Translations under genes and position numbers: made by a program
In this document: positions 37,601-52,600 of the stretch, in pieces
How the letters are laid out: each line of letters starts with the position of its first letter
Position numbering within the stretch: the stretch's first letter is position 1
Notes under the pieces: generated by a model
The model's input: only the letters and a program-made list of their open reading frames with translations
What the model was told of the DNA's origin: nothing
Database searches by the model: none
Source: Nemertoderma westbladi
Lineage: Eukaryota; Xenacoelomorpha; Nemertodermatida; Nemertodermatidae
Direction of reading: 5' to 3'
Length of the DNA: 64,000 nucleotides
Assembly (NCBI GenBank): GCA_032718475.1
Contig: JAUCBJ010004543.1
Location: forward strand, 1 to 64,000

Positions 37601-40600
37601 TCTTCCAGAAGGTATTCCTATTGAAGAATCTACTAGTATTCCTGCAGAAGTAACATTAGTTGATTCTTCTATTGAAACATTTGAACATCGAGCTCTTCCT
37701 CCTATTGTTCCAGAAGAAGTTTCTTCTCATGGAATTTCGAAATTGGAAACAGTCCCTATAGAAGGTGTTGAGCCTCAAGCTGAACCTCATATTGCAACTG
37801 AATATGTTTCCCAAATATTACAACCTGTTACTGAAGAGAGAGGTAGACCTGAACAAGCGAAGCTTAGGGGACAACCAGTTCCACAACAATTAGAAACATT
37901 TGATGTTGAGCATCTTCCACAGCAGGTCACAGAGATGGATACTACTTCTCCGACACATATATCATCTGTGTTTACTGAACCGATTTCACAACATGAAACT
38001 ATATTGGGAACCCCTCTACCAGAACATGTGGATATTGAAGGTACAACTCCATTATATGAGACACCAGTAGATTTGAATAAATTGCTTTATTCTGATATCC
38101 ATGACACTACTGAAGAAGCACATCCCGTGAAACCAGTTATAGAAGGCATGGCAGAATCTGTTACGGTACAACTTACAGAATCAACCAGCATTCCCAAACA
38201 ATCATTGAGTTATGAAGAAACTGTTTCTGAAAAAGTATTACCTGATATCAAGCATCCTCAGTTGGAACAGCCATTAATTTACGGACAATATGAACTGGAA
38301 CAAGTACCAGTAGAAGGGTCAGAGCCATTACCTAAACATCAGGTTTTATCTGAAGAGGTTAGTTCGTCTAGGTTACCCAATATAAAGGAGCCAGTTACTC
38401 CATTGAAAGCTACTGAATATGGAAAAGGAGAGCCTAAATCTATTCCAGTTGCTCATGCAGCTGATATTCCTCAAGTGCCAATCTCTTTTGAGTCAACCAC
38501 GGAGTCGAAACTACCTCCTGTAGAATCAGATAAATTTATTCAAATATGCACTGAAAGGGGTCTTCCACAGTCTGAATCAATTTCCATTGATGCAGCAGAA
38601 CCATTTATTTCCAAACCTACTGAAATCCAGGAACTTTCATCTTCTACTATGCGTGATGTCACTTTATCCTCAAATTTACAAACGCCTGATGCGAGAGCAT
38701 TAGCTCTTCCAGAAGGTATTCCTATTGAAGAATCTACTAGTATTCCTGCAGAAGTAACATTAGTTGATTCTTCTATTGAAACATTTGAACCTCGAGCTCT
38801 TCCTCCTATTGTTCCAGAAGAAGTTTCTTCTCATGGAATTTCGAAATTGGAAACAGTCCCTATTGAAGGTGTTGAGCCTCAAGCTGAACCTCATATTGCA
38901 ACTGAATATGTTTCCAAAATGTTACAACCTGTTACTGAAGAGAGAGGTATACCTGAACAAGCAAAGCTTAGGGGACAACCAGTTCCACAACAATTAGAAA
39001 CATTTGATGTTGAGCATCTTCCACAGCAGGTCACAGAGATGGATACTACTTCTCCAACACATATATCATCTGTGTTTACTGAACCGATTTTACAACATGA
39101 AACTATATTGGGAACCCCTCAACCAGAACATGTGGATATTGAAGGGACAACTCCATTATATGAGACACCAGTAGATTTGAATAAATTACTTTATTCTGAT
39201 ATCCATGACACTACTGAAGAAGCACATCCCGTCAAACCAGTTGTAGAAGGCATGGCAGAATCTGTTATGGTACAACTTACAGAATCAACCATTATTCCCA
39301 AACAATCATTGAGTTATGAAGAAACTGTTTCTGAAATAGTATTGCCTGATATCAAGCATCCTCAGTTGGAACAGCCATTAATTTTAGGACAATATGAACC
39401 AGAACAAGTACCAGTAGAAGGATCAGAGCCATTACCTAAACATCAGGTTTTATCTGAAGAGGTTAGTTCGTCTAGGTTACCCGATATAAAGGAGCCAGTT
39501 ACTCCATTGAAAGCTACTGAATATGGAAAAGGAGAGCCTAAATCTATTCCAGTTGCTCATGCAGCTGATATTCCTCAAGTGCCAATCTCTTTTGAGTCAA
39601 CCACAGAGTCAAAACTACCCCCTGTAGAATCAGATAAATTTGTAGAAATATGCACTGAAAGGGGTCTTCCACTTTCTGAATCGATTTCTATTGATGCATC
39701 AGAACCAGTTATTTCCAAACCTACTGAGATCCAGGAACTTTCATCTTCTATTATACGTGATGAAACTTTGACCTCAAATTTACAAACGCCTGATGCTAGA
39801 GCATTTGGTCTTCCAGGTGGTATTCCTATTGAAGAATCTACTAGTATTCCTAAAGAAGCAACATTAGTTGATTCTTCTATTGAAACATTTGAACCTCAAG
39901 CGTTTCCTCCTATTGTTCCAGATGAAGTTTCTTCTAGAGGAATATCAAAGATGGAGGCAGTTCCTATTGAAGATGTGGAGATTCAAATGAAGCCATATAT
40001 TGCAACTGAATATGTTTCAATGAAGTCAATGCCATTCGCTGAAGAAAGAAGTTTACTTAGTAATAAGTCTGAACAATGGGGAAGACCTGCTCCACACAAT
40101 TTAGAAACGTTTGATGTACAACATCTTTCACAAGATGTATTAGAAATGGATGCCACTTCCCCAACTCAGATTGTTTCAGTATGTTCTAAACCCTCCACAC
40201 AACTTGAAGTCGTTTTGGGAGCTCCTCTTCCAGAAACCATTGTTATTGAAGGAACTACACCATTTAATGAAATGCCAGTTGATTTGAATAAATTGCTTTA
40301 TTATAATATCCATGACACTACTGAAGAGGCACAGCATGCCAAACCAATAGTGGAAGGCATTGCAGAATCTGATATGGTACAACTTACAGAATCATCCATC
40401 ATTCCCAAACAATTAATGAAGTATGAACAAACTGTTTCGGAAAAAGTATTACATGATGTTAAACAGCCACATGTGCAACAACATTTAATTTTAGGTGAAT
40501 ATGAACCAGAACAAGTTCCAGTAGAAGGATTAGAGCCATTACCTAAACACCAGGTTTTATCTGAAGAGGTTAGTTCGTCTAGGTTACCTGATATAAAAGA

Positions 40601-43600
40601 GCCAGTTACTCCATTGAAAGCTACTGAATATGGAAAAGGAGAGTCTAAATCTATTCCAGTTGCTCATGCAGCTGATATTCCTCAAGTGCCAATTTATTTT
40701 GAGTCAACAACAGAGTCAAAACTACCCCCTGTAGAATCAGATAAATTTGTTGAAATATGCACTGAAAGGGGTCTTCCACATTCTGAATCGATTTCTATTG
40801 ATGCATCAGAACCATTTATTTCCAAACCTACTGAAATCCAGGAACTTTCATCTTCTACTATGCTTGATATCACTTTATCCTCAAATTTACAAACGCCTGA
40901 TGCTAGAGCATTTGGTCTTCCAGATGGTATTCCTATTGAAGAATCTACTAGTATTCCTAAAGAAGCAACATTAATTGATTCTTCTATTGAAACATTTGAA
41001 CCTCGAGCTCTTCCTCCTATTGTTCCAGAAGAAGTTTCTTCAAGAGGAATTTCAAAGGTGGAGGCAGTTCCTCTTGAAGGTGTTGAGCCTCAAGCTGAAC
41101 CTCATATTGCAACTGAATATGTTTCCAAAATGTTACAACCTGTTACTGAAGAGAGAGGTATACCTGAACAAGCGAAGCTTAGGGGACAACCAGTTCCACA
41201 ACAATTAGAAACATTTGATGTTGAGCATCTTCCAAAGCAGGTCACAGAGATGGATACCACTTCTCCGACACATATATCATCTGTGTTTACTGAACCGATT
41301 TCACAACATGAAACTATATTGGGAACCCCTCTACCAGAACATGTGAATATTGAAGGGACAACTCCATTATATGAGACACCAGTAGATTTGAATAAATTGC
41401 TTTATTCTGATATCCATGACACTACTGAAGAAGCACATCCCGTGAAACCAGTTGTAGAAGGCATGGCAGAATCTGTTACGGTACAACTTACAGAATCAAC
41501 CATTATTCCCAAACAATCATTGAGTTATGAAGAAACTGTTTCTGAAAAAGTATTGCCTGATATCAAGCATCCTCAGTTGGAACAGCCATTAGTTTTAGGA
41601 CAATATGAACCAGAACAAGTTCCAGTAGAAGGATCAGAGCCATTACCTAAACACCAGGTTTTATCTGAAGAGGTTAGTTCGTCTAGGTTACCCGATATAA
41701 AGGAGCCAGTTACTCCATTGAAAGCTACTGAATATGGAAAAGGAGAGCCTAAATCTATTCCAGTGGCTCATGCAGCTGATATTCCTCAAGTGCCAATCTA
41801 TTTTGAGTCAACCACAGAGTCGAAACTACCTCCTGTAGAATCAGATAAATTTGTTGAAATATGCACTGAAAGGGGTCTTCCACATTCTGAATCGATTTCT
41901 ATTGATGCTTCAGAACCATTTGTTTCCAAACCTACTGAGGTCCAGGAACTTTCATCTTCTACTATGCGTGATGTCACTTTATCCTCAAATTTACAAACGC
42001 CTGATGCCAGAGCATTCGCTCTTCCAGATGGTATTCCTATTGAAGAATCTACTAGTATTCCTAAAGAAGTAACATTAGTTGATTCTTCTATTGAAACATT
42101 TGAACCTCAAGCGTTATCTCCTATTGTTCCAGAAGAAGTTTCTTCTAGAGGAATTTCAAAGGTTGTTGCAGTTCCTATTGAAGATGTGGAGATTCAAATG
42201 AAGCCATATATTGCAACTGAATATGTTTCGATGAAGTCAATGCCACTCGCTGAAGAAAGAAGTTTACTTAGTAATAAGTCTGAACAATGGGGAAGATCTG
42301 CTCCACACCATTTAGAAACGTTTGATGTACAACATCTTTCACAAGATGTATTAGAAATGGATGCCACTTCCCCAACTCAGATAGTTTCAGTATGTTCTAA
42401 ACCCTCCACACAACTTGAAGTCGTTTTGGGAGCTCCTCTTCCAGAAACCATTGTTATTGAAGGAACTACACCATTTAATGAAATGCCAGTTGATTTGAAT
42501 AAATTGCTTTATTATAATATCCATGACACTACTGAAGAGGCACAGCTTGCCAAACCAATAGTGGAAGGCATTGCAGAATCTGATATGGTACAACTTACAG
42601 AATCATCCATCATTCCCAAACAATTAATGAAGTATGAACAAACTGTTTCGGAAAAAGTATTACATGATGTTAAACAGCCACATGTGCAACAACATTTAAT
42701 TTTAGGTGAATATGAACTAGAACAAGTTCCAGTAGAAGGATTAGAGCCATTACCTAAATACCAGGTTTTATCTGAAGAGGTTAGTTCGTCTAGGTTACCT
42801 GATATAAAGGAGCCAGTTACTCCATTGAAAGCTACTGAATTTGGAAAAGGAGAGCCTAAATCTATTCCAGTTGCTCATGCAGCTGATATTCCTCAAGTAC
42901 CAATATCTTTTGAGTTAACCACAGAGTCAAAACTACCCCCTGTAGAATCAGATAAATTTGTTGAAATATGCACTGAAAGGGGTCTTCCACATTCTGAATC
43001 GATTTCTATTGATGCATTAGAACCATTTATTTCCAAACCTACTGAAATCCAGGAACTTTCATCTTCTACTATGCGTGATATCACTTTATCCTCAAATTTA
43101 CAAACGCCTGATGCCAGAGCATTTGGTCTTCCAGATGGTATTCCTATTGAAGAATCTACTAGTATTCCTAAAGAAGTAACATTAGTTGATTCTTCCATTG
43201 AAACATTTGAACCTCGAGCTCTTCCTCCTATTGTTCCAGAAGAAGTTTCTTCTAGAGGAATTTCAAAGGTGGAGGCAGTTCCTCTTGAAGGTGTTGAGCC
43301 TCAAGCTGAACCTCATAGTGCAACTGAATATGTTTCCAAAATGTTACAACCTGTTACTGAAGAGAGAGGTATACCTGAACAAGCGAAGCTTAGGGGACAA
43401 CCAGTTCCACAACAATTAGAAACATTTGATGTTGAGCATCTTCCAAAGCAAGTCACAGAGATGGATACCACTTCTCCGACACATATATCATCTGTGTTTA
43501 CTGAACCGATTTCACAACATGAAACTGTATTGGGAACCCCTCTACCAGAACATGTGAATATTGAAGGGACAACTCCATTATATGAGACACCAGTAGATTT

Positions 43601-46600
43601 GAATAAATTGCTTTATTCTGATATCCATGACACTACTGAAGAAGCACATCCCGTGAAACCAGTTATAGAAGGCATGGCAGAATCTGTTACGGTACAACTT
43701 ACAGAATCAACCATTATTCCCAAACAATCATTGAGTTATGAAGAAACTGTTTCTGAAAAAGTATTGCCTGATATCAAGCATCCTCAGTTGGAACAGCCAT
43801 TAATTTTAGGACAATATGAATCAGAACAAGTACCAGTAGAAGGATCAGAGCCATTACCTAAACATCAGGTTTTATCTGAAGAGGTTAGTTCGTCTAGGTT
43901 ACCAGATATAAGGGAGCCAGTTACTCCATTGAAAGCTACTGAATATGGAAAAGGAGAGCCTAAATCTATTCCAGTTGCTCATGCAGCTGATATTCCTCAA
44001 GTGCCAATATCTTTTGAGTCAACCATAGAGTCAAAACTACCACCTGTAAAATCAGATAAATTTGTTGAAATATGCACTGAAAGGGGTCTTCCACATTCTG
44101 AATCGATTTCTATTGATGCTTCAGAACCATTTATTTCCAAACCTACTGAGATCCAGGAACTTTCATCTTCTACTATGCGTGATATCTCTTTCACCTCTAA
44201 TTTACAAACGCCTGATGCCAGAGCATTCGCTCTTCCAGATGGTATTCCTATTGAAGAATCTACTAGTATTCCTAAAGAAGTAACATTAGTTGATTCTTCT
44301 ATTGAAACATTTGAACCTCAAGCGTTTCCTCCTATTGTTCCAAATGAAGTTTCTTCTAGAGGAATATCAAAGATGGAGGCAGTTCCTATTGAAGATGTGG
44401 AGATTCAAATGAAGCCATATATTGCAACTGAATATGTTTCAATGACGTCAATGCCATTCGCTGAAGAAAGAAGTTTACTTAGTAATAAGTCTGAACAATG
44501 GGGAAGACCTGTTCCACACAATTTAGACTCTTTTGATGTACAACATCTTTCACAAGAGGTAATAGAAATGGATGCCACTTCCCCAACTCAGATAGTTTCA
44601 GTATGTTCTAAACCTTCCGCACAACTTGAAGTCGTTTTGGGAGCTCCTCTTCCAGAAACTATTGTTATTGAAGGAACTACACCATTTAATGAAATGCCAG
44701 TAGATTTGAATAAATTGCTTTATTTCGATATCAATGACACTACTGAAGAAGCACATCATGTGAAACCAGTTGTAGAAGGCATGGCAGAATCTGTTATGGT
44801 ACAACTTACAGAATCAACCATCATTCCCAAACAATCACTGAGTTATGAAGAAACTGTTTCGGAAAAAGTGTTGCCTGATATCAAGCATCCTCAGTTGGAA
44901 CAGCCATTAATTTTAGGACAATATGAACCAGAACAAGTTCCAGTAGAAGGATCAGAGCCATTACCTAAACATCAGGTTTTATCTGAAGAGGTTAGTTCAT
45001 CTAAGTTACCTGATATAAAAGAGCCAGTTACTCCATTGAAAGCAACAGAATATGGTCAGGCATATGCTGAAAGTATTCCAGTTGATGGATCGGAACCACT
45101 TGATTCACATTTCAAGGTTGATGAGCTTTCACCAACACCGGTTCATAGTGTTAGTGAAGCTATTGCTATTTGTGAAACAAAATTTCCTTCCATGGGTAAA
45201 CCAAAAATGGACATTGTCTTTGTAGAGGGTGTTGAACCTCATATACAGCCACATGTTGCACAAGAATATGCTTCTCAGCTATCTGAAATTCTTACTAAGC
45301 AACAAATTGGTCCAACAAAGCCAGAGCTTAGAGGTCACCCCGTTCCTGATAAGTTAGCAACTGTCAATTCAAAGCATCTTCCTCATCAGGTTATTGAGAT
45401 TAATACAATTTCCCCCGAAATGATTTCTTCTATACTTTCAGAACCAACTGCTCATCATGAAGTAGTTATGGGAGTGCCTCATTTGGAGCACATTAAAATA
45501 GAAGACGTTCTACCACTTGTTGATGCACCTGTAGATTTAAATAACTTGTTATACACTTCAGTCTTTGATACCAAAAATACTGCAACATCTAGTAAACCAC
45601 ATATTGATAGTCTGGCAGAAGTCATTAATATTCATCTGAATGAAACTGAAACTTTGCCAGTAACTACAATTCCATTATCTGAAATTTCAAGTGAAAGAGT
45701 TTCTAGTGATTCCCGGGAAGCTAAAGTGGATTATCCAATATTTATGGGTGCACCCAAGAGAGATAATCTTGAATTAGAAACATTGCCTAGATTATCCAAA
45801 CCTAATTTTAAAGTTGAGAGAATTACTCAATTTGGATGCCCTGATTTGGCAGAGTCTGCATTGCAGCAGCAACCTACAGGGAGAGGACTTCCAGCATCTG
45901 AAAATATTATAATTGAGAAACCATTAGGGATCACTGACTTGCCTATTGAAAGCAATTTTTCCTTTAAGTCAAATATTCCAGTTTTTGAACCAGCACCATT
46001 GCAGATAGCAGAGCCAATGGAATTGCACATTCTTCAACAAAGTGGCAGTGAGAGTGTGCATATTTCTAGTTTGGTCAATGAATCAAATTTCTACTCTGAT
46101 GTTTCATACACAAAAAGCGAAGATGTTTTCAGGGAAGAAGCCATGGATAAAGATGTGGAATCTTTTATAAAGCAGAAAGGAACATCTTTCAAGGTGTCAA
46201 AGAATATCATTCTTTGTGAGGAAATTCCCAGCTTGTTGACAGTAAATAATGAACGTTCTCATGTACGTTCTATAGATGTTAAGGCAATCAGGTCTTCCAC
46301 ATTGGAAGAGCAGTTGAGTAATTCAGATATTAATTGTATAGAAGTTGCTGCTTATTCTCCTCCATTACCATTGCCACTTACAATTAAACAAGTTAAACAA
46401 GGAGCAGGGCAGTTTCTAACAACTTATGAACACTCAGATTATCATTCTAAATTTTCTTCTTTGGTCACAGATATTCAAGAATCCATTGAATGTCATAAAA
46501 TTCGTCATGTAATTCCCACTTTGGAAGCTCTTCCTTTTGATTCAATTCCAGAAGTCCAATCAACTCCTCAATTCAGGTTGCAAGATTCTTCGATTTTTGG

Positions 46601-49600
46601 TACACAGTTTGTTGTGACATCACAGATCACGGTCACTGGAAATAGTCAACCTATAATTCAGGAAAAGTACTACCCAGTACAACCTGAAGGTCTCCAATAT
46701 GTGATGGACAATATGGAAATACCGGAAGTATGGCTACCAAGTGAGGTTCGATTAACACCAATGACGCAACTGCACCCAGAAACACCCTCTCTTTCTAAGA
46801 TCTCCGAACATCCGAATGTATCTGAAATAAAACTGCACCAGTTGTCTTCAGATTCAAATGAAAAGTATTTAATTTTAACTAAGAAAAGTATTTCCACTGC
46901 CGGGGAAGAAATTATAGAAAGACGCCGATACAATACATTTTTACCTGTGGACATGCATCGTTTGAAACAAGGAGCTGTACCAGAAGCCTCAGAACCAGAT
47001 ATAATTGAAAAAGAATTAAGTGATATTTGTAATTATACCCTCGGTGGTGTTTCAATTGGTGACATTGATATGGAACCTTCTTTTCATATTCGTGCATCAA
47101 AAGATGAAAGTGAGTATATAATCTCGAGTGCGCAGGTACCAACACAATTGGGAGCATTTGTGGAAGAAATATATTACCAATCTACTGCAGAAAATTGGGT
47201 ATCTATACATAATGAAGGACATTTACCTTCTCAAGCTGAGCCTGTTCGAGTAAATGTTTTTCCTATTGAGAATATTTCCACACCTTATTATCATCCTTCA
47301 AGCTATACATGTAATTCTATTAATATTAGTGATTATATTGTTGATATTGATGAACTCAACAAAACCTTATTAGTTCAAAGATCAACTGTTACACATGATG
47401 ATGCAAAGGTCACAGAATTGATTCAGTTCATTGACTGTTCTACGAATTCAATGGAAAATGCTGTGGAAGGAAGACTTCCAGACAGCGATTCAGCCTCACA
47501 CTATAGTCGGTATGTGGATTCTGTTGAGTTGGAGTCTCAATATCTCTCAACAATTAGGCCACCTTCTAATGGTGTGCCTGTTTATCAAACAGAGGGTAAT
47601 AATATATGGTCGAGTATCGAAGAAGTTGTTCTTGATTCCAGAGTCAGTTATCTCAAAACGTCCTTTCAAATGGACACAGAAACACTAAAGGAGTTCTTTG
47701 CGACTTCAGTTATTCCATCCACAGCCCGGGTAATCAACAGTCATGAGACAGCAACATTTGATGAATTTACCGCAGCACCAATAGTGTCATTTGATGCATC
47801 GACATCGGTAATGACCGTTACTTCTTCATTGACAATGGCGGCTCTTCCTGTAATAGAAACAAAAACGTATAAATTAAACGAGGAGACAATTCATTCACTT
47901 ACTGCTGGTGAGGACATTCAGGAACTACCAGTAAGTGTAAAGCGGTCTGTTTCTCAACGTCTTCCAGTATTTAAAACACAAAAATTACATGTGTCAATGC
48001 CTTATCTCATTCAACCGAGATATTTTGTGCATCAAAATTCTGACGATCCTGACAACTTGATTAATATTACTTATCAATCTATTGAAAATGATAGACAACT
48101 CATTGAGACGAATGTATATGAAATTTCTCATGAGGTTGATGAAGCAATTTCAAAGAGACTTATACCACCTGATAGTGTGCAACCAAGGATTTATAAGATG
48201 ACATCATTGCCTTTACTTCCTATTAACGAGATACCACTTCATTATTATGGTGATGATACCATCAATATTAAAGAAAATCCAGAGTTAACATATATTTCTG
48301 ATAATTATTCGCAAGAAAAATTTGTTGTCATTACAAAAACTGTTATTGATAATATTGGGTCAGATGTCATTGAGAAGAGGGTATACAGATGTAACAATCC
48401 ACACTCCGTGGATTATGTCAGGCAAGGAATAATCCCCCCAACTGCTGAATTGTGTTATACCGACACCGTTCCTTTGCTAACGACTACTGTGCTGCCAGTA
48501 GTAGGTGGAACTTCTGAACAATTAGAAACGAGTTTGGTCAAAATAGAGGAATCCCTTGAGACCTATGTGATTACTAAGCGTTTAATTCAAGCTTCAAATT
48601 CGGAGACTTACAGAGAGACAGCACGTTTCCGAGTTGAGAATCCTGTTCAGCTTCGATTTCTTCAAAATGGGGAATTCCCGCAGGACCTAAGACCTATAGA
48701 GATGATACGCATCCCTGTTTCATCCATTTTAGATTCCATTTTATGCTCGAGTGAAAATTTTTCAGCATCTATAATTCAATATAATAAGGTCGATTGTGTT
48801 CAGATAATAACTAACTCTGTGATCAATAGCCGTCACGTCACAGAATTCAGAACATATGAAAATACGCCTGAAGTACAAGATGCAGTTAAATCAGTTTCTT
48901 TTCCTTTAAAGGCTGTACCATTAGAGAGCAAAGTGATATCAACAATGTTGCCATCAGACGATTTGAACGAAGACATTGTTGCTAATCCAGAAGTAACCGT
49001 TGTCTTGAGAGGTTCATCGGAGTGTTTTACAGTTTTGACAACTACTCTTATTATTAATAAAGAGCAGCAAGTTCTTAAACGGCAGAAATACCGCTTGCCA
49101 GCTCCTGAAACCGAAAATATTATTCGCACTGGAGAAGTTCCATCGGGGTTTGACCCCATTGAAATCAGTCAGCACGTATTTGCACCAGTTGAGGTCGAAT
49201 CCAAGAAACAACCAATTTCTACTGTTTATCTTTATGATACCAATGACACGTATGTTCTTGACGCCCAACCTGATGTTTCTGATCAATCAAAAATATTTTT
49301 TACAACTTATCGTGTGGACACTTTACAACAAAAGTTGGAGTTATCTAAGGGAACTATACCATCCAATGCCGTTCCTATTGAATCTTCTTTGTCTGTACAC
49401 GGAACATATTCTTCGGGTTTGAGAATTTGGCCTAAACGCCCCTCCAATTTCACACCAATTATACCCAATATATCGATTGATGAAATGCAAGAACAGCAGT
49501 ACGTAGTCGTTTCCCAAACATGGCCATCCCCTAAGGGCGAGTATATGGAGAGTATTTATTACAAACCAAATCAACACCTAGATCCTGAGATAGAAGACAT

Positions 49601-52600
49601 AGATCATCTTCAAATTGACGACTTACCAGTTGTTGCTGTTAAACACCACAATTTGGTACCTTTATCTCAATCACAAAGTCTAGTTTATATGGGAGAAGAG
49701 ATGTCAGTTACTCTAGTTGCCAATGTTGAGAATAAAGAACAATTCTTTGTAAGCTCAAGAAATGTAAATTATGAAAATGCATCTGCCCTAGAAAAGCAAA
49801 GATGGTTGGCGGATTCATCTCTTGTTGATATTATCAATTCAAGTGGGTGTATACCTGAATCATTCAGGCCTGTTGAGATAACATTATACCCTGTTGTAGA
49901 GTCATCAGTGAGCCAGGATGATGAGGAAATGTTAAACCATGCACCATTGCTAATGGAAACTATACAGGATGGTACTGGTTGTAAGTTTATAAAGACATTG
50001 AAATATTTGGTTTTGGAGGATGGGAAAGAAGTTTCTGAGGAATGTAAATATGAATTTAGTAACGAGTTGTTAAATACGTTAACTTCATTAAATTATTGTG
50101 ATACGTTACCCTTGGAGACACGAAGAACAATTCGTCAGTGTCTCTTTTTCTCCCAGCCTATAAGCCTAGCTGATGTTGGTGAGATTGATGATGGTACCAC
50201 AGATATTCACATTGAAAATATTCCTGAAACTAATGAATCTTACATCACCTTAACAAAAACTATGGTTACCGAAGAGCAACTGCAGTTTATAAAGAAAAGA
50301 AGATTTAGTATTCCAACTAATGCGGAATCTCCTATTCAACAAAAGGGCGATTCCATAGCGAAACCGATATCCAGTTATCCTGTTAATAGAGCATTTGAGG
50401 TCGAAGATAATGTTGATGATAATCAGGTGGTAGTTACAAAGATGACATTATCAGGTGATGGTGTAGAAATGGTCAACGTTGATGTTTATGATGCCACTCC
50501 GGAGTATAAAGTTTATAAAGATGTCGATGAACTTCATATGCCAGTTTATTCCGCATTGATCCCACTACAACCTTTAGCACCAATCTCCAGTTTAAAGTTT
50601 ATGGAACTTGAGTCTGGGCAACTAGAAATTCCTGAAATGAAGTGGGGTGAAATTGATTCAGATTCTGATGAGAAATTTTTAGTGATAACTAGAACTGCAT
50701 CAGATGATAACTACGTGACTAGAGTACGATATAAAGCAGATATGAGCGATATCGACGAGATACGACAATGTGGCTACCTACCAGACAGGATGAGTCCTGT
50801 TGAGATTAGAAAGGATTTTATGGAAGATGTAACAAAGGTAAAGTTCGATACTCCCATTTACATGAAAGATGTTGATGAATATATTCCTGAGGTTGATGTA
50901 TATAAGGTGCGTGACACATCAGAAACCTTTGTCATTTTGAATCGTACTTGCATTGATGAGGAAGGTCAGGAAATTGTAGAGCACCGTAGATACAGGCTCA
51001 GGCATAATGAACTTAATAAACCTCTAAAGGAGGTACTTGATGATATGCAACCTGTGGAAATTTCCCGAATTGTTAATGATAAATTTCAGGAAGAAGGTGA
51101 CGATAGTGACGATAGTACAGATATTGTTATATTAGATACTGATAATGTAGCAATGAAAAAGGTAGTATCCACTGTTATGGTTGCAAACGTAAATGAAGTA
51201 AATCTTGTCCGCCAGAAATACATTTTACCTTCAAACATAGCTCAAGTAATATCAAAGGCAAATAAAATACCTGACCATTATGAACCCAACGAGGTTGAGG
51301 TTATTAGTGTCAACCCTGTTGGACAAATTGGAGAAATCTGTCCGTTTAAAGTTTCCAGTACTGAGGAAGCTATTCCGGAACTCGGATTGGCTGTTTTCAG
51401 CCAATCAGACGAGATGTTCCTTATTGTAACATCAACATTCCCAGACAGCCACCGACTCCGCAGACGGCGTTTCCGGTTACAGGCGCCGGATCTGGAGGTT
51501 GTTAAGCAAGAAGGTCGAATTCCCGCGGGAATACACCCTGTGGAAACTCAGCGCTTAACTCTGGATGAAGCGACTACTTTGCGATTCTCTCCAGCGGTAC
51601 TGCGTCAGTTCGACTGGGAAGGTTGCAACGTCTTCCAACAGCGATGCACTGCCACCGGGGAAAATTTTATTCTTGTATCCAGATGCGAAGAATATGATGA
51701 TATGGGGAAACCGGTTGAAGAACGCGTTCGGTACAGAGTTGGCGATGAAGAAGTTGAGGAAATTGTTCGAGGATTTGTTCCGAGACTATTTGAAGCAGCT
51801 GAGATATACAGGACTGTAAAGGCGGATATTGAGTCTATAAAGGTTGTAGCTGGTGAGGATAACCTTCCTGACATGGAGGATATAACACATGTGGATATTC
51901 CTGGCAGCCATGATAAGTTTGTTATTCATACAGTGACCTGCATCTCGGAGCAGGGAACCATGGTACTAGAGAAACGGCAGTACCGGTTGCCTAGGGTTGA
52001 GGTGGATGAAATCGAACGAAAGAGGCAGGTTCCGAGAGGACTCCACCCAGAAAGTGTCAGTAGGAGTCCGACAATCTCGGTGCCCAGATTCGCCTCGCCC
52101 GTGGAGATCGCCCCGGGCATCCGAGGTTATCCGGACTTACGAACAGTGACTACTGGCGCTCCCGAATCCTCCCACGGAAGTTTCCTTGTTTTTTCGCAGC
52201 CGGATGCGGACGAGGATGTAATTGTGCGCGTTCGGACTCCGATCCAACGCGCCCAACTGGAGACCATCACATCCACTTGTCAACTCCCCGATGAGATGCC
52301 ATTGGTAGAAATTCGCAACCTCTGCGTCGCTGACTCGCTTATAGTCCCTTGTGTTCCGCCGTTCCAAGATGAAATCCCCGTAGAAGTGCGAATCCAATCT
52401 GTAGCCAATTCTCCTGAGAGATTTATATTGGTTACTAAGTCGGTAGTTGATACCCAAGGTAGTAAGGTGATAACGAGGATGCGTTACCGAGCCAATCCGC
52501 GAGAGCTGAACAACTTAGTGACTGATCAGCGGCTACCTGACCGCGAACCTGACGAAATGATATTTATTCGACCCCAGGGAGAAGCCATTTCCCTTCCCTA

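Larger units (their letters stand above)
28378..45050 (+). repeat. Coding tandem array: 15 units of 1104/1107 bp (368/369 codons)
   Basis: The landmark CTERGLP (or CIERGMP in unit 1) appears once per unit, at about 28614, 29714, 30818 and then every 1104 bp. Two steps of 1107 bp come late in the array (near 40 kb and 42-43 kb). Each unit carries the same ordered blocks: EGSEPLPKHQVLSEEVSSS, SIPVAHAADIPQVP, CTERGLPxSESI, TLVDSSIETFEP, RGQPVPQQLETFDVEHLP, LPEHVDIEGTTPLYETPVD and SYEETVSEKVLPDIKHPQL. Units 3-8 are close to identical in DNA. The units are rich in Pro, Glu, Ser, Val and Ile and free of Trp except in B-type units (SEQWGR), suggesting extended or disordered structure. Confidence 0.97.

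Noticed and set aside
29520-44990. Donor/acceptor-like pair GAG|GTTAGT and TCTAG in every array unit
   Set aside because: The implied intron is only 14 nt, and joining between units would shift the frame because 14 + 1104n is not a multiple of three. It is coding sequence for E-V-S-S-S-R.
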